A DNA stretch of 47,327 nt from Thermoanaerobaculia bacterium (GCA_022071945.1 JAJVIN010000038.1:1-47327); one strand, 5' to 3'; positions 7,625 to 15,856 are shown, counted from the stretch's first letter. Translations and numbers: made by a program. Notes: generated by a model not told the origin, from the letters alone.

Positions 7625-10600
7625 ATGTTCTCGAGATTCTTCATCGAGAGACCCATCTTCGCGACCGTCGTCTCCCTGATCATCGTCATCGCCGGCGGGG
7701 TCGCCATGCTTTCCCTGCCGGTCGCCCAGTACCCGGCCATCACCCCGGTACAGGTCACCGTTTCGGCCATCTATCCCGGCGCTGACTCCCGAACCGTCGC
7801 CGACGCCGTCGCCGCCCCGATCGAGGCCCAGATCAACGGCGTCGACAACATGCTCTACATGTCCTCGACGAGCAGCAGCAACGGGATGATGACCCTCACC
7901 GTCTACTTCTCGCTCGACACCAACCCCGACATCGCGCAAGTCCAGGTGCAGAACCGGGTCAACCTGGCGCTGCCGCAGCTGCCTGACATCGTCAAGGGGC
8001 AGGGGGTCACCGTCCAGAAGAAGTCGTCGAACATGATGATGATCATCGCCCTCTACAACAAGGACGGGCGATACAAGCCGGAGTACGTCGCGAACTTCGC
8101 AAACGTCTACGTGCTCGACAGCATCAAGCGGGTGAACGGCGCCGGAGACGCGGCGGTCCTCGGCACGCCGGACCAGGCGATGCGGATCTGGATGAACCCG
8201 GAGCGGATGGCCTCGCTGGGAATCACCACGAGCGACCTGCAGGGCGCCATCGCCAACCAGAACGCACTCTTCGGCGCCGGACAGATCGGGCAGCGTCCCG
8301 GTGAGGGAAAGGTCGAGCAGACCTTCCCGGTCGTCACCCAGCCGCGGTTCGCGGAACCCTCGGAGTACGAGAGGATCATCCTCCGGACGAGCCAGGACGG
8401 CAGCGCCATCGTGAAGCTCAGGGACGTCGCCCGCGCGGACGTCGGCCTGAGGCTCTACACAAACGAAAACAAGCTCGACGGCGCCCCCGCCACCCTCATC
8501 GCCGTCTACCAGCAGGCGGGTGCAAACGGCCTCGAGGTCTCCAAGGGTGTCCGGGAAACGATGGAGGGCCTGAAGAAGACGATGCCCAACGGCATCGAGT
8601 ACCTCATCGCCCTCGACACGACGGACTTCGTGAGGATCTCGATCGAGGAGGTCATCGACACCCTGTTCGAGGCGGTCCTCCTCGTCATCCTGGTCGTCTA
8701 CCTGTTTCTCCAGAGCTTCCGGGCGACGATCATCTGCACGACCGCGATCTTCGTGGCCCTCATCGGCACGTTCAGCGGCATGGCCGCACTGGGTTTCTCC
8801 ATCAACCTCCTGACCCTCTTCGGCATCATCCTGGCCATCGGCATGGTGGTCGACGACGCCATCGTCGTGGTGGAGAACGTCGAACGGAACATGGAGAAGC
8901 TCCACCTGCCGCCGAGGGAGGCTACCCTCCGCGCCATGGACGAGATCGGGACGTCCCTCGTGGCGGTCGTCCTCGTCATGGCGTCGGTCTTCATCCCGGC
9001 GGCGTTCTTGCCCGGCACGACCGGGCAGCTCTACAAGCAGTTCGCGATCACCATCGTGATCTCCGTGGCCCTCTCCGGGTTCGTGGCTCTGACCCTGACG
9101 CCCGCGATGTGCGCCCTGATGCTGAAGCACCGGACGCCCCCGCAAAAGGGCTTCTTCGCCTGGTTCAACAGGCAGGTCGACCGGATCACCGTCCTGTTCG
9201 GGGACGCGGTCAACCTCGTCATCAAGCGGACCGCCGTGGCCTTCGTCCTGCTCGGCTTTCTGATCTACGCCATCTTCCATCTGTTCAAGACGATCCCGAC
9301 CGCCTTCGTCCCGAACGAGGACCAAGGCTACGTCTTCGCCGGCCTCGTCATGCCGGACGCCGCGAGCCTCGACCGGACGGTGGAAACGTCCGACCAGGTG
9401 GATGCCCTCTTCGCGAATCACCCGGCGGTCGCCCACCGGATGCCGGTCAACGGCTACAGCATTCTCGACGGGCAGGTCAAGACGAACGCCGCGACACTCT
9501 TCATCTCTCTGAAGCCTTTCGAGGAACGGTACGAGTCGATGAAGCGGGCGCGCGACGAGAACGCCAAGGCCGTCCTCATGTCCGTCTACGAGGGGAGCAA
9601 GAAGATCCACACCGGCGCCGTCCTTCCGATCGCACCGCCCGCCATCCCGGGCATCGGCACCACCGGCGGTTTCGAACTCTGGATCCAGGACAAGCTCGGC
9701 GGAGACCCGACGGTGCTGGGCGAACTCACGGAGAAGTTCATCGCCGAGGCCAAGAAGAGACCTGAGTTGACCTCGGTTCACAGCACCTTCCGGGCCACCT
9801 CCCGGCAGCTGAAGGTCACGGTCGATCGCGAGAAGGCCATGCTCCTCGGGGTCCCGGTCCAGGACGTCTACAACGCCCTGCAGGCCCAGTTCGGCTCTCT
9901 CACGGTGAGCCAGTTCAACCAGTACAGCCGCGTCTGGTACGTCATCATCCAGTCCGACGCGCGATTCCGGCAGGACCCGGCCGACGTCACCCGCCTCTAC
10001 ACGCGCGCAAGCAGCGGCCAGATGATCCCGCTCTCGGCGCTCGTGACGACCGAGTACGTCACCGGCCCGGACCTCTTGCCTCACTTCAACGGCTTCCCGG
10101 CCGCCCAGGTGACGGGTGGCGCCTCACCAGGATTCAGCTCCGGACAGGCGATCGAGGCCATGGAAGACATCGCCAAGAAACTCCTCCCCTCGGGATACGA
10201 CATCTCCTGGTCAGGAATGGCCTTCGAGGAGAAGAAGTCCGGTGGCACCTCCGCGGTCGCGTTCGCGTTCGGGCTCGTCATCGTGTTCCTGGTCCTCGCG
10301 GCACAGTTCGAATCGTGGATTCTCCCGGGCTCGGTCATGACGGCGATCCCGTTCGGCGTTCTCGGAGCGCTCGTTCTCAACTGGCTCCGGGGCCTCAACA
10401 ACGACGTCTACTTCCAGATCGGCCTGCTCGTCCTGATCGGTCTCGGCGCCAAGAACGCCGTCCTCAGGGTCACCTTCGCCGTGGAACTCCGGAAGAAGGG
10501 ACTCTCGATCATGGAGGCCACCATCCAGGCTGGCGAGGAGCGGCTGCGTCCGATCATCATGACGTCGCTGGCCTTCATCTTCGGCGTCCTTCCGCTCGCC

Positions 10601-10798
10601 ATCGCGGTCGGTGCCGGAGCGAACGCGCGCCACTCGATCGGCACCGGCATCATCGGCGGCATGCTGGGCGAGACGACTCTCGCGATGCTCTACGTGCCGC
10701 TCTTCTTCTACCTGTTCGAGAAGCTGGCAGAACGGAGCAAGAGCAAGAAGGAGCCGGCACCGGAGCCACATCCGGCAGCGGCGGAGGAAGGAGGCTGA
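7625..10798 (+). CDS. RND multidrug efflux pump, HAE1 family, set 2
   Basis: This 1057-residue AcrB-type inner-membrane proton/drug antiporter starts with FSRFFIERPIFATVVSLI, the first membrane helix. Asp410-Asp411 (VVDDAIVVVENV) and Lys943 of the proton relay are present. The helix-10 motif reads AKNAVLRVTFA where the family normally has AKNAILIVEFA. Thus a membrane-buried Ile position is Arg948 and the usual Glu is Thr950, right beside the relay Lys. The rest looks intact (GGFELWIQDK in the porter domain, ARHSIGTGIIGG near helix 11). The adaptor gene ends 18 bases upstream; the outer-membrane gene begins one base after the TGA, exactly as in set 1. Whether the substitutions alter proton coupling or substrate cannot be told from sequence. 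Confidence 0.96.
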   Translation: MFSRFFIERPIFATVVSLIIVIAGGVAMLSLPVAQYPAITPVQVTVSAIYPGADSRTVADAVAAPIEAQINGVDNMLYMSSTSSSNGMMTLTVYFSLDTNPDIAQVQVQNRVNLALPQLPDIVKGQGVTVQKKSSNMMMIIALYNKDGRYKPEYVANFANVYVLDSIKRVNGAGDAAVLGTPDQAMRIWMNPERMASLGITTSDLQGAIANQNALFGAGQIGQRPGEGKVEQTFPVVTQPRFAEPSEYERIILRTSQDGSAIVKLRDVARADVGLRLYTNENKLDGAPATLIAVYQQAGANGLEVSKGVRETMEGLKKTMPNGIEYLIALDTTDFVRISIEEVIDTLFEAVLLVILVVYLFLQSFRATIICTTAIFVALIGTFSGMAALGFSINLLTLFGIILAIGMVVDDAIVVVENVERNMEKLHLPPREATLRAMDEIGTSLVAVVLVMASVFIPAAFLPGTTGQLYKQFAITIVISVALSGFVALTLTPAMCALMLKHRTPPQKGFFAWFNRQVDRITVLFGDAVNLVIKRTAVAFVLLGFLIYAIFHLFKTIPTAFVPNEDQGYVFAGLVMPDAASLDRTVETSDQVDALFANHPAVAHRMPVNGYSILDGQVKTNAATLFISLKPFEERYESMKRARDENAKAVLMSVYEGSKKIHTGAVLPIAPPAIPGIGTTGGFELWIQDKLGGDPTVLGELTEKFIAEAKKRPELTSVHSTFRATSRQLKVTVDREKAMLLGVPVQDVYNALQAQFGSLTVSQFNQYSRVWYVIIQSDARFRQDPADVTRLYTRASSGQMIPLSALVTTEYVTGPDLLPHFNGFPAAQVTGGASPGFSSGQAIEAMEDIAKKLLPSGYDISWSGMAFEEKKSGGTSAVAFAFGLVIVFLVLAAQFESWILPGSVMTAIPFGVLGALVLNWLRGLNNDVYFQIGLLVLIGLGAKNAVLRVTFAVELRKKGLSIMEATIQAGEERLRPIIMTSLAFIFGVLPLAIAVGAGANARHSIGTGIIGGMLGETTLAMLYVPLFFYLFEKLAERSKSKKEPAPEPHPAAAEEGG

Positions 10799-10799
10799 A

Positions 10800-12254
10800 A
10801 TGCGCCGCATAGCCATCCTGGGCCTCGTCCTCTTGACGACCGGGTGCACGATGGGGCCGGATTACGCACGTCCAGCCGTCGCGCCGCCGCCGGCCTACGC
10901 GAATGCTCCCCTGGACACTCAGGAAACCGCCAACAAGGCCTGGTGGGGTCAATTCCAGGATCCCGTCCTCGACGGGCTGATCGTCGAGGCCCTCACGAAC
11001 AACCGGAACGTGAAGATCGCGGCGGCCAATGTCGAGGCGGCTGCCGCGGTGCTGACGCAGACGAAGGCTCCCCTCTACCCGGAGGTCGGCTACGGCGCGA
11101 GCGCGACCCGCCAGAAGGCGAGCGAGCTGAACGCCACGGGGTGGAACTCCCTCATCCCGAATCCTCAGAACGTCTTTCAACTCGCTGGCAGCGCGAGCTG
11201 GGAACTCGACCTCTGGGGCCGGGTTCGGCGGCTGACAGAGGCCGCGCGGGCCGACCTCCTGGCGACCGAGGAGGCGCGCCGCGGCGTGATCCTCTCACTC
11301 GTGGCGACCGTCGCCGGGAACTACCTCCAACTGCGCGGGCTCGATGAGCAACTCGAGATCGCCCGCAGAAGTCTCGCAACGTACGGCGAGTCGGTCCGGA
11401 TCTTCGAACTCCAGTTCAAGCACGGCCTCGTCTCGCAGATGACGGTCCAGCAGGCGCGCACGCAGTACGAGACGGCGGCCGCGGCGATTCCCCAGATCGA
11501 GAGCCAGATCGTCCAGACCGAGAATGGCCTCTCGATTCTCCTCGGCAGACACCCGGGCACGATCCCCAGGGGGAAGTCGGTGCGCGACCTGACGATGCCG
11601 GCCGTCCCGGCCGGCCTGCCGTCCCATATCCTCGAGAACCGGCCCGATCTGAGGCAGGCCGAGCAGAGCCTGGTGGCTGCCAACGCGCGGATCGGGGCGG
11701 CAAAGGCCCTCTACTTCCCGACGATCTCCTTGACGGGCGTCCTCGGCACCTCCAGCGCGGAACTCGCCGACCTCTTCAAGGGACCAGCGGGCGTCTGGAG
11801 CTACGCCGGCTCGATCACGGGCCCCCTCTTTTCGGGCGGTGCCATCAAGGGTGCCGTGAAGCAGACGGAAGCTCTTCGCCAGGCCGCTCTCCTCACGTAT
11901 CAGAACGCGATCGAGAGCGCGTTCGCCGACGTCGAGAACGCCCTCGTTTCACGTACGAAACTCCTCGACGAGACGGAGGCCCGCGCAAGGCTCGTTGGCG
12001 CGGCACGGGAGTACGAGCGGCTGGCGACGCTTCAGTACAAGGGGGGTTACGCGCCGTACTCGACCGTCCTGCAGGCCCAGGAGAAGCTCTTCCCGGCGGA
12101 ACTCGACTGGGCACGGGCCCGGACCTCGCTCCTCGGTTCGTTCGTCTCGATCTACAAGGCGATGGGCGGCGGCTGGGTTTCGGAGGCGGAGGCCATGACG
12201 TCTGGCCGAGCGCCTGATTCCCCCCCAAGGGCCGCCGGGACCACAGGACCGTGA
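10800..12254 (+). CDS. Outer-membrane efflux lipoprotein (NodT/OprM type), set 2
   Basis: This 484-residue TolC-like channel protein is for the second efflux system. The ATG at 10800 lies one base after the pump TGA and is preceded by GGAGGAAGGAGG; longer upstream reading is a frame artefact over the pump gene. The signal ends at Cys16 (LLTTGC) followed by TMGPDYARP, nearly the same as the set 1 protein. Both internal repeats are seen (HILENRPDLRQAEQSLVAA; QYKGGYAPYSTVLQAQEKL). The close likeness of both outer-membrane proteins and the same one-base spacing to the pump gene suggest the two operons arose by tandem duplication. No clear terminator was seen directly after the stop. Confidence 0.94.
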   Translation: MRRIAILGLVLLTTGCTMGPDYARPAVAPPPAYANAPLDTQETANKAWWGQFQDPVLDGLIVEALTNNRNVKIAAANVEAAAAVLTQTKAPLYPEVGYGASATRQKASELNATGWNSLIPNPQNVFQLAGSASWELDLWGRVRRLTEAARADLLATEEARRGVILSLVATVAGNYLQLRGLDEQLEIARRSLATYGESVRIFELQFKHGLVSQMTVQQARTQYETAAAAIPQIESQIVQTENGLSILLGRHPGTIPRGKSVRDLTMPAVPAGLPSHILENRPDLRQAEQSLVAANARIGAAKALYFPTISLTGVLGTSSAELADLFKGPAGVWSYAGSITGPLFSGGAIKGAVKQTEALRQAALLTYQNAIESAFADVENALVSRTKLLDETEARARLVGAAREYERLATLQYKGGYAPYSTVLQAQEKLFPAELDWARARTSLLGSFVSIYKAMGGGWVSEAEAMTSGRAPDSPPRAAGTTGP

Positions 12255-12387
12255 GGACGCCCGAGGATCCAGGGCCGGGAAGGCCGGTCGAAACTCGGAG
12301 GTCCAGAGCTTCCCGAAAGCGCCAACAGGGCCGCGGTCAGGCAGAATGGGAGGGACCGGGTACTCCCGGCCGTCTGGAGCAACAGCT

Positions 12388-12861
12388 ATGAGTTCTCCCG
12401 CGGAGTCCCTCCGCACCGCCTGGAAGACACTCTCCCCCATTCCGGGCGGTCGTTTCCTCTTCAGCCGGTTCCTCGGGTGGTTCGTCCCTTACTCGGGCTC
12501 GATCTCTCCCGAGATCGACATCCTCGAACCCGGTTTCGCCCGCGTGGCGGTGAGCGACCACCGGGCCGTGAGGAACCACCTCGACTCGATCCACGCGGTC
12601 GCCCTCATGAATCTCGGAGAACTCTCGACTGGGCTCGCCCTGATGCTCGGACTCCCCGGCGACGCGAGAGCCATCCTGACGGGCCTCTCCATCGAGTACC
12701 TGAAGAAGGCCCGCGGGACCATCACCGCAGAGTGCCGATGCGAGCCTCCGAAGACCTCCAAGAAACGGGAGTACGAGATCGAGGGGGTCCTGACCAACGA
12801 GGCGGGTGAGGTGGTCGCCCGCGCCCGGGCCCGCTGGCTCGTCGCCCCGGCCAAGGACTGA
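12388..12861 (+). CDS. Hotdog-fold DUF4442-like thioesterase family protein
   Basis: This 157-residue protein resembles the DUF4442/PaaI-like hotdog family, whose members are often acyl-CoA thioesterase-like. Visible family features are an N-terminal helix region ending GRFLFSRFLGWFVPYSG, then AVSDHRAVRNHLDSIHAVALMNLGE, in which the N-H-x-x-S-x-H segment sits where hotdog thioesterases hold their active site. After it comes a beta-rich C-terminal half (VLTNEAGEVVARARARW). The start at 12388 is chosen over an in-frame ATG at 12346 because the family begins near here and TGGAG lies just upstream. It stands alone, facing the convergent yjbQ gene. The true substrate is unknown. Confidence 0.75.
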   Translation: MSSPAESLRTAWKTLSPIPGGRFLFSRFLGWFVPYSGSISPEIDILEPGFARVAVSDHRAVRNHLDSIHAVALMNLGELSTGLALMLGLPGDARAILTGLSIEYLKKARGTITAECRCEPPKTSKKREYEIEGVLTNEAGEVVARARARWLVAPAKD

Positions 12862-12889
12862 AAGCCGTCGATCGAGGCGGAGGTCACCG

Positions 12890-12907
12890 GGGCGGCGTCC
12901 GCCGCCC
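12890..12907. terminator. Hairpin between convergent genes
   Basis: A 7-bp GC stem GGGCGGC (12890-12896) pairs with GCCGCCC (12901-12907) around the loop GTCC. It lies between the hotdog gene stop and the end of yjbQ, where the two transcripts meet. There is no T run on either side, so efficiency is uncertain. Confidence 0.5.
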
Positions 12908-13335
12908 TATTGCCTGGTGCCGGTGATCTGAACGACCAGCCGCCGGGTGCGCGCCCGGTTGTCGAAGTCGATCAGGACGATCTGCTGCCAGGTCCCGAGC
13001 AGGAGCCGGCCGTCCTTGAAGGGCACGGTCAAGGAGGGTCCGAGGAGCGAGGCGCGGACATGCGAGTGGCCGTTGCCGTCGTGCCAGGCTTCCTCGTGGT
13101 GGTACCGGATTCCGCGTGGTGCGATCCGGTCGAAGAATTCCGGGAAGTCTCGAAGGAGCCCGTCCTCGTACTCGACCGTCGTCAGCGAGGCCGTCGAGCC
13201 GGGAACGAAGAGCAGCACCTGGCCTTCGCGGAAGCCACGCTTTTCCAGAAGCGCTCCGGTTTCCGCGGTGACATCGACGATGTGCGTGTTGCCCCGGGTG
13301 CGCACCTCGATGGAGTCGGTGAGGATCTCGATCAT
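12907..13335 (-). CDS. yjbQ: YjbQ/UPF0047 family protein
   Basis: This 142-residue protein has the full length and motifs of the YjbQ (UPF0047) family. Members have been linked to a secondary thiamine-phosphate synthase activity, but their physiological role is unsettled. Visible hallmarks are the N-terminal TRGNTHIVDVTAE, the LFVPGSTASLTTVEYEDGLL core, the HHEEAWHDGNGHSHVRASLLG region with conserved His residues that could bind metal, and the GTWQQIVLIDFDNR motif before the last strand. The start is the ATG at 13335. The yqgE gene ends 15 bases upstream, so it is the last gene of a leftward operon beginning at 14600. Confidence 0.92.
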   Translation of the reverse strand: MIEILTDSIEVRTRGNTHIVDVTAETGALLEKRGFREGQVLLFVPGSTASLTTVEYEDGLLRDFPEFFDRIAPRGIRYHHEEAWHDGNGHSHVRASLLGPSLTVPFKDGRLLLGTWQQIVLIDFDNRARTRRLVVQITGTRQ

Positions 13336-13350
13336 CGCGCCAGGCGCGGG

Positions 13351-13920
13351 TCAGTTGACCCCGCCGGCGGGCGGAGCGGAGAAGCGGTCGGGCGAAATGC
13401 CGAGACGCTCCAGGGACTGCAGCCAGACGGCATCCGCCTCCGCCGGGAAGGCGATTTCCTCCATGTACGGCAACACCAGCCAGGACCCCTCGGACATCTC
13501 CCGCTCGAGCTGCCCCGGTCCCCACCCCGCGTATCCGAAGATCAGGAGGCCCGGTGGCGAGGTCTTCCCAGGCCTGTGGTGGAAGAGACGCGGGAGGCTG
13601 TCCGCCGAGGAACAGATGAAGACGCCTTCCCCCAGGGCCGTCGACTCGATCCCCTCGATCGGCTTCCGGTGGATGACGAGGAGCCCGGGAGTCATGACGG
13701 GTCCACCCACCCTCAGGGGCGTGTCGGGGTGGAGCCCCTCCTTCACCGAATCGGGGAGGAGGGACGCGACACCACCGTCGAGGACCCGGTTCACGATCCA
13801 GCCGAGCGCGCCCTCGGAGGTGTGGAAACCCATCAGGACGACGGACCTGTGGAAGTTGGGGTCCGACAGCTCCGGCGCAGCGAGCAGGAGGTACGGGGTC
13901 CGGAGCGATTCGACGGTCAC
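13351..13920 (-). CDS. YqgE/AlgH family protein
   Basis: This 189-residue protein belongs to the YqgE/AlgH (UPF0301) family. It matches at the start (TPYLLLAAPELSDPNFHRSV), the GALGWIVNR segment, the LRVGGPV motif, and the conserved FGYAGWGPGQLEREM region. AlgH was named from alginate regulation in Pseudomonas, but the biochemical function is not established. A GTG start at 13920 is used; no better in-frame ATG lies near. It sits between a TonB-C-like gene (49 bases upstream) and yjbQ (15 bases downstream) and is probably co-transcribed with them. Confidence 0.93.
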   Translation of the reverse strand: MTVESLRTPYLLLAAPELSDPNFHRSVVLMGFHTSEGALGWIVNRVLDGGVASLLPDSVKEGLHPDTPLRVGGPVMTPGLLVIHRKPIEGIESTALGEGVFICSSADSLPRLFHHRPGKTSPPGLLIFGYAGWGPGQLEREMSEGSWLVLPYMEEIAFPAEADAVWLQSLERLGISPDRFSAPPAGGVN

Positions 13921-13969
13921 GGCTGGAAGAGTAGAACGAGCGGGTGCCCGTGAAAAGCCCGGCCCCGCC

Positions 13970-14368
13970 TCACGGGACGAGTGCCACGTGAAAGTGGACC
14001 TCGAGGGTGGGATAGCGATACCCCGCCGGAAGAGGGTCGTAGGGGGCTGCCTTGCGGACGGCGGCGAGAGCCGCCTCGTCCCACTTCTTCGAGCCTGACT
14101 CCATCGACACGAACGCGTTCTTCAGCTTCCCGTCCTTCTCGAATATGGCCTGAACCACGGTTTTCGAGTTGACCTTCGGTAATTCGGCCGGTGCCTTCCA
14201 CGCCGCGACGACCTTCTGGAAGACCTTCTTCTGATAGGCCGCGTCCTTCAGCGTCGACTGGAAATAGACGTTCAAAGACGGCCGCCCTGCCGCCAGGAGC
14301 GGCAGGGCGGCGAGGATGACCAGCAGAAGACCTGAGGCTTCAGCCCTTGTTCGGAGCTTGCTTCGCAT
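13970..14368 (-). CDS. Secreted TonB/TolA C-terminal-domain protein
   Basis: This 132-residue protein has a Sec signal (basic MRSKLRTRAEAS, then hydrophobic GLLLVILAALPLLAAG). The single recognisable domain is TonB/TolA C-terminal-like: YQKKVFQKVVAAWKAPAEL, then VVQAIFEKDGKLKNAFV, SKKWDEAALAAVRKAAPY and a closing strand LEVHFHVALVP. Unlike true TonB it lacks a long Pro-rich spanner and has almost nothing before the domain, so it is more likely a small periplasmic partner than an energy transducer. The chosen start overlaps the end of the upstream small gene by 29 bases on the same strand. Longer upstream reading would be antisense-like low-complexity Arg/Pro and is rejected. Confidence 0.75.
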   Translation of the reverse strand: MRSKLRTRAEASGLLLVILAALPLLAAGRPSLNVYFQSTLKDAAYQKKVFQKVVAAWKAPAELPKVNSKTVVQAIFEKDGKLKNAFVSMESGSKKWDEAALAAVRKAAPYDPLPAGYRYPTLEVHFHVALVP

Positions 14369-14600
14369 CGGTCGCCGGCTTGGCCGGGGCCTCCGCAGGC
14401 TTCTCGGCGGTCGCCTTGCTGTCCTTGGCGTGGTCGCAGCTGGCCCCGTCCTTGGAAGCGGAAGCCGTGCCCTTGTCCTTGGCGCAGCAGCTCGCCTTGT
14501 CCTTGTTGGAGGCGCCCTTGGCACCGCAGGCGAAGACCGGAGACGCCGCGAAAGCGGCAATCGTGAGACAGAGGATCGAAAAAGTGGCGAGTCGCTTCAT
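14340..14600 (-). CDS. Small secreted Cys/Lys/Ala-rich protein
   Basis: This 86-residue protein of unknown function starts with a Sec signal (MKRLATFSILCLTIAAFAAS) and a likely cleavage near Ala24. The mature part begins at Cys25 and is Lys, Ala, Asp and Ser rich. Cys38-Cys39 sit in the motif SCCAKD and Cys55 with His57 in SCDHAKD; the tail is a low-complexity Ala/Pro/Lys stretch. The clustered Cys/His could bind a metal, but this is a guess from composition. Start support is good: AAGGAG lies 8 bases before the ATG and a sigma70-like promoter lies at 14653-14681. It is the first gene of the leftward operon with the TonB-C protein, yqgE and yjbQ. Confidence 0.75.
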   Translation of the reverse strand: MKRLATFSILCLTIAAFAASPVFACGAKGASNKDKASCCAKDKGTASASKDGASCDHAKDSKATAEKPAEAPAKPATDAKQAPNKG

Positions 14601-14652
14601 GGGCTTTCTCCTTCCCGCCGGAGAACCGGAGGGTTACTTCTGAAAACCTATT

Positions 14653-14681
14653 AATGTAGTCCGGGCCGGACACGGCGTCAA
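14653..14681 (-). promoter_or_regulatory. Sigma70-like promoter of the leftward operon
   Basis: On the minus strand TTGACG (14681-14676; five of six to the -35 consensus) is followed after exactly 17 bases by TACATT (14658-14653; four of six to the -10). Transcription would start near 14646, about 45 bases before the ATG at 14600. The AT-rich -10 stands out in GC-rich surroundings. Confidence 0.65.
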
Positions 14682-14900
14682 TCAGAGCAGAAAGCGCTCC
14701 GGGGGGGCGCATCCAGCGAGACGGCATCGGAGCGAGCCTCGCTCCGTTCGCGTTCTGTCCGTTCCGACCCGTCTTCGCGCGGAGTTCCCTTCAGCCCGCG
14801 TCAGCGAAGAGCCCGGCCACACGCAGAAACAGACCCGGGTCCTCCGATGATCCTCTGACCCGCCAGGGTCATTTGATGACCCGGAAGCCACACCCAAAAC

Positions 14901-14924
14901 CGCGTAATCACGGCAAATTACGCG
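14901..14924. promoter_or_regulatory. Perfect inverted repeat upstream of lipase gene
   Basis: CGCGTAAT (14901-14908) and ATTACGCG (14917-14924) form a perfect 8-bp inverted repeat with an 8-base spacer, about 75 bases before the lipase start. The dyad and spacing look like a binding site for a dimeric regulator, distinct from the second dyad at 14962. The rest of the 14601-14999 gap holds the leftward promoter at 14653 and no gene that I recognise. Confidence 0.45.
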
Positions 14925-14961
14925 CTCTTACGCCTGGCATGGAACTCGCGTATCTCGTATT

Positions 14962-14984
14962 TGAGTGAGCGGTCACTCAGTGAC
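14962..14984. promoter_or_regulatory. TetR/FadR-type operator-like palindrome before lipase gene
   Basis: TGAGTGA (14962-14968), GCGG, TCACTCA (14973-14979) is a perfect 7-bp dyad with a 4-base spacer. It overlaps a second dyad GTCACT-C-AGTGAC (14972-14984). The TGANTGA-N4-TCANTCA layout is that known for Bacillus-type FadR, a TetR-family repressor of fatty-acid degradation. It lies just downstream of possible -10 hexamers (TATCTC at 14951 or GTATTT at 14957) and 20 bases before the lipase ATG, where a bound repressor would block transcription. The identity of the regulator is inference. Confidence 0.55.
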
Positions 14985-14999
14985 GAGTGGGAGGGTTCG

Positions 15000-15836
15000 A
15001 TGAACAGGTTCTTCAAGACGATGATGGCGGTGGCGGGACTTCTGGGTCTCACCCTGACGCTTTCGGCCGAAGCGAAGACGGGCGTGGTCTTCATCCACGG
15101 AAAGGGCGGGACGTCGCTTGCCCAGACCAGCGTGGCCCGGGCTTACTGGACCGAGGACATGATCAGCGCCACGACCAAGGGGAACACGATTCCGTCCCTC
15201 GTCTGCCACTACGACGGCACGCAGTACATGTGGGTGGCCGGCAACACGGTCGCCTCGCAGATCTACCCCTGGATGATGAACAACGGGATCGATGACATCG
15301 TCGTCGAGACGCACTCATTCGGCGGCGTCGTGATCCGCTGGATCCTCTCGAACCCGACCTACAACAGCCAGTATCCGGCGATCATCAGCCGGATTCGCTG
15401 GGTCAACTCGCTCGCCCCGCCGAACAAGGGCTCCGAGGCCGCCAATCTCGCCGGCACGCTCTCCGGCTCCTGGCTGACGGGCTGGCTCGTCGACCTCGTC
15501 GGGCAGAACAACAACTCCACCAAGAACTGCACGACGTCCTCGATGTCCTACTACAACCAGTACTACCTGAAGGGGACGTCCGGCCGCCCGGCCCTGCCCA
15601 AGACGGTCTACAACATCGCCGGGACGGGACTCTGGAACGACTTCTGCGTCGAGTGCATCGGTCTCGCGACCCTCTCCGGAGTCGCCGGGATGCCGGGTGA
15701 GGACGACGGGATGGTCTCCCAGTACAGCGCCCAGGGCGCCGGGACGGTCTGGTTCACGACGGACGCCAACCACCACTACAACCGCCGCAACAGCTACCGC
15801 AAGCTCGGCAACACCCTCGCCACGGACTTCAACTGA
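15000..15836 (+). CDS. Secreted alpha/beta-hydrolase, lipase-like
   Basis: This 278-residue secreted alpha/beta-hydrolase fold protein starts at 15000, where GGGAGGG lies just upstream. A Sec signal (MNRFFKTMMAVAGLLGLTLT, then LSAEA) leads into VVFIHGKGG, the oxyanion-hole loop. The nucleophile is Ser106 in ETHSFGG, Asp235 or Asp236 lies in GEDDGMVS, and His258/His259 in NHHYNRR completes a triad in the proper order. The segment LAPPNKGSEAANLAG resembles the loop after the nucleophile in lipases and PHB depolymerase-like esterases. A role in extracellular ester or lipid hydrolysis is likely; the exact substrate is not known. It forms a two-gene operon with the protein at 15857 (20-base gap), under operator-like dyads at 14901 and 14962. 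Confidence 0.85.
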   Translation: MNRFFKTMMAVAGLLGLTLTLSAEAKTGVVFIHGKGGTSLAQTSVARAYWTEDMISATTKGNTIPSLVCHYDGTQYMWVAGNTVASQIYPWMMNNGIDDIVVETHSFGGVVIRWILSNPTYNSQYPAIISRIRWVNSLAPPNKGSEAANLAGTLSGSWLTGWLVDLVGQNNNSTKNCTTSSMSYYNQYYLKGTSGRPALPKTVYNIAGTGLWNDFCVECIGLATLSGVAGMPGEDDGMVSQYSAQGAGTVWFTTDANHHYNRRNSYRKLGNTLATDFN

Positions 15837-15856
15837 AAGGCACGAGGAGCGGAACC

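Noticed and set aside
7082-10084. Long open frame (1000 codons) antisense to the second pump
   Set aside because: Same composition artefact; the plus strand encodes a full RND pump with all motifs.
14682-14897. Possible 71-codon gene on the minus strand in the 14.6-15.0 kb gap
   Set aside because: Composition is Arg/Ser/Gly-rich like the shadows, and it has no signal or domain.
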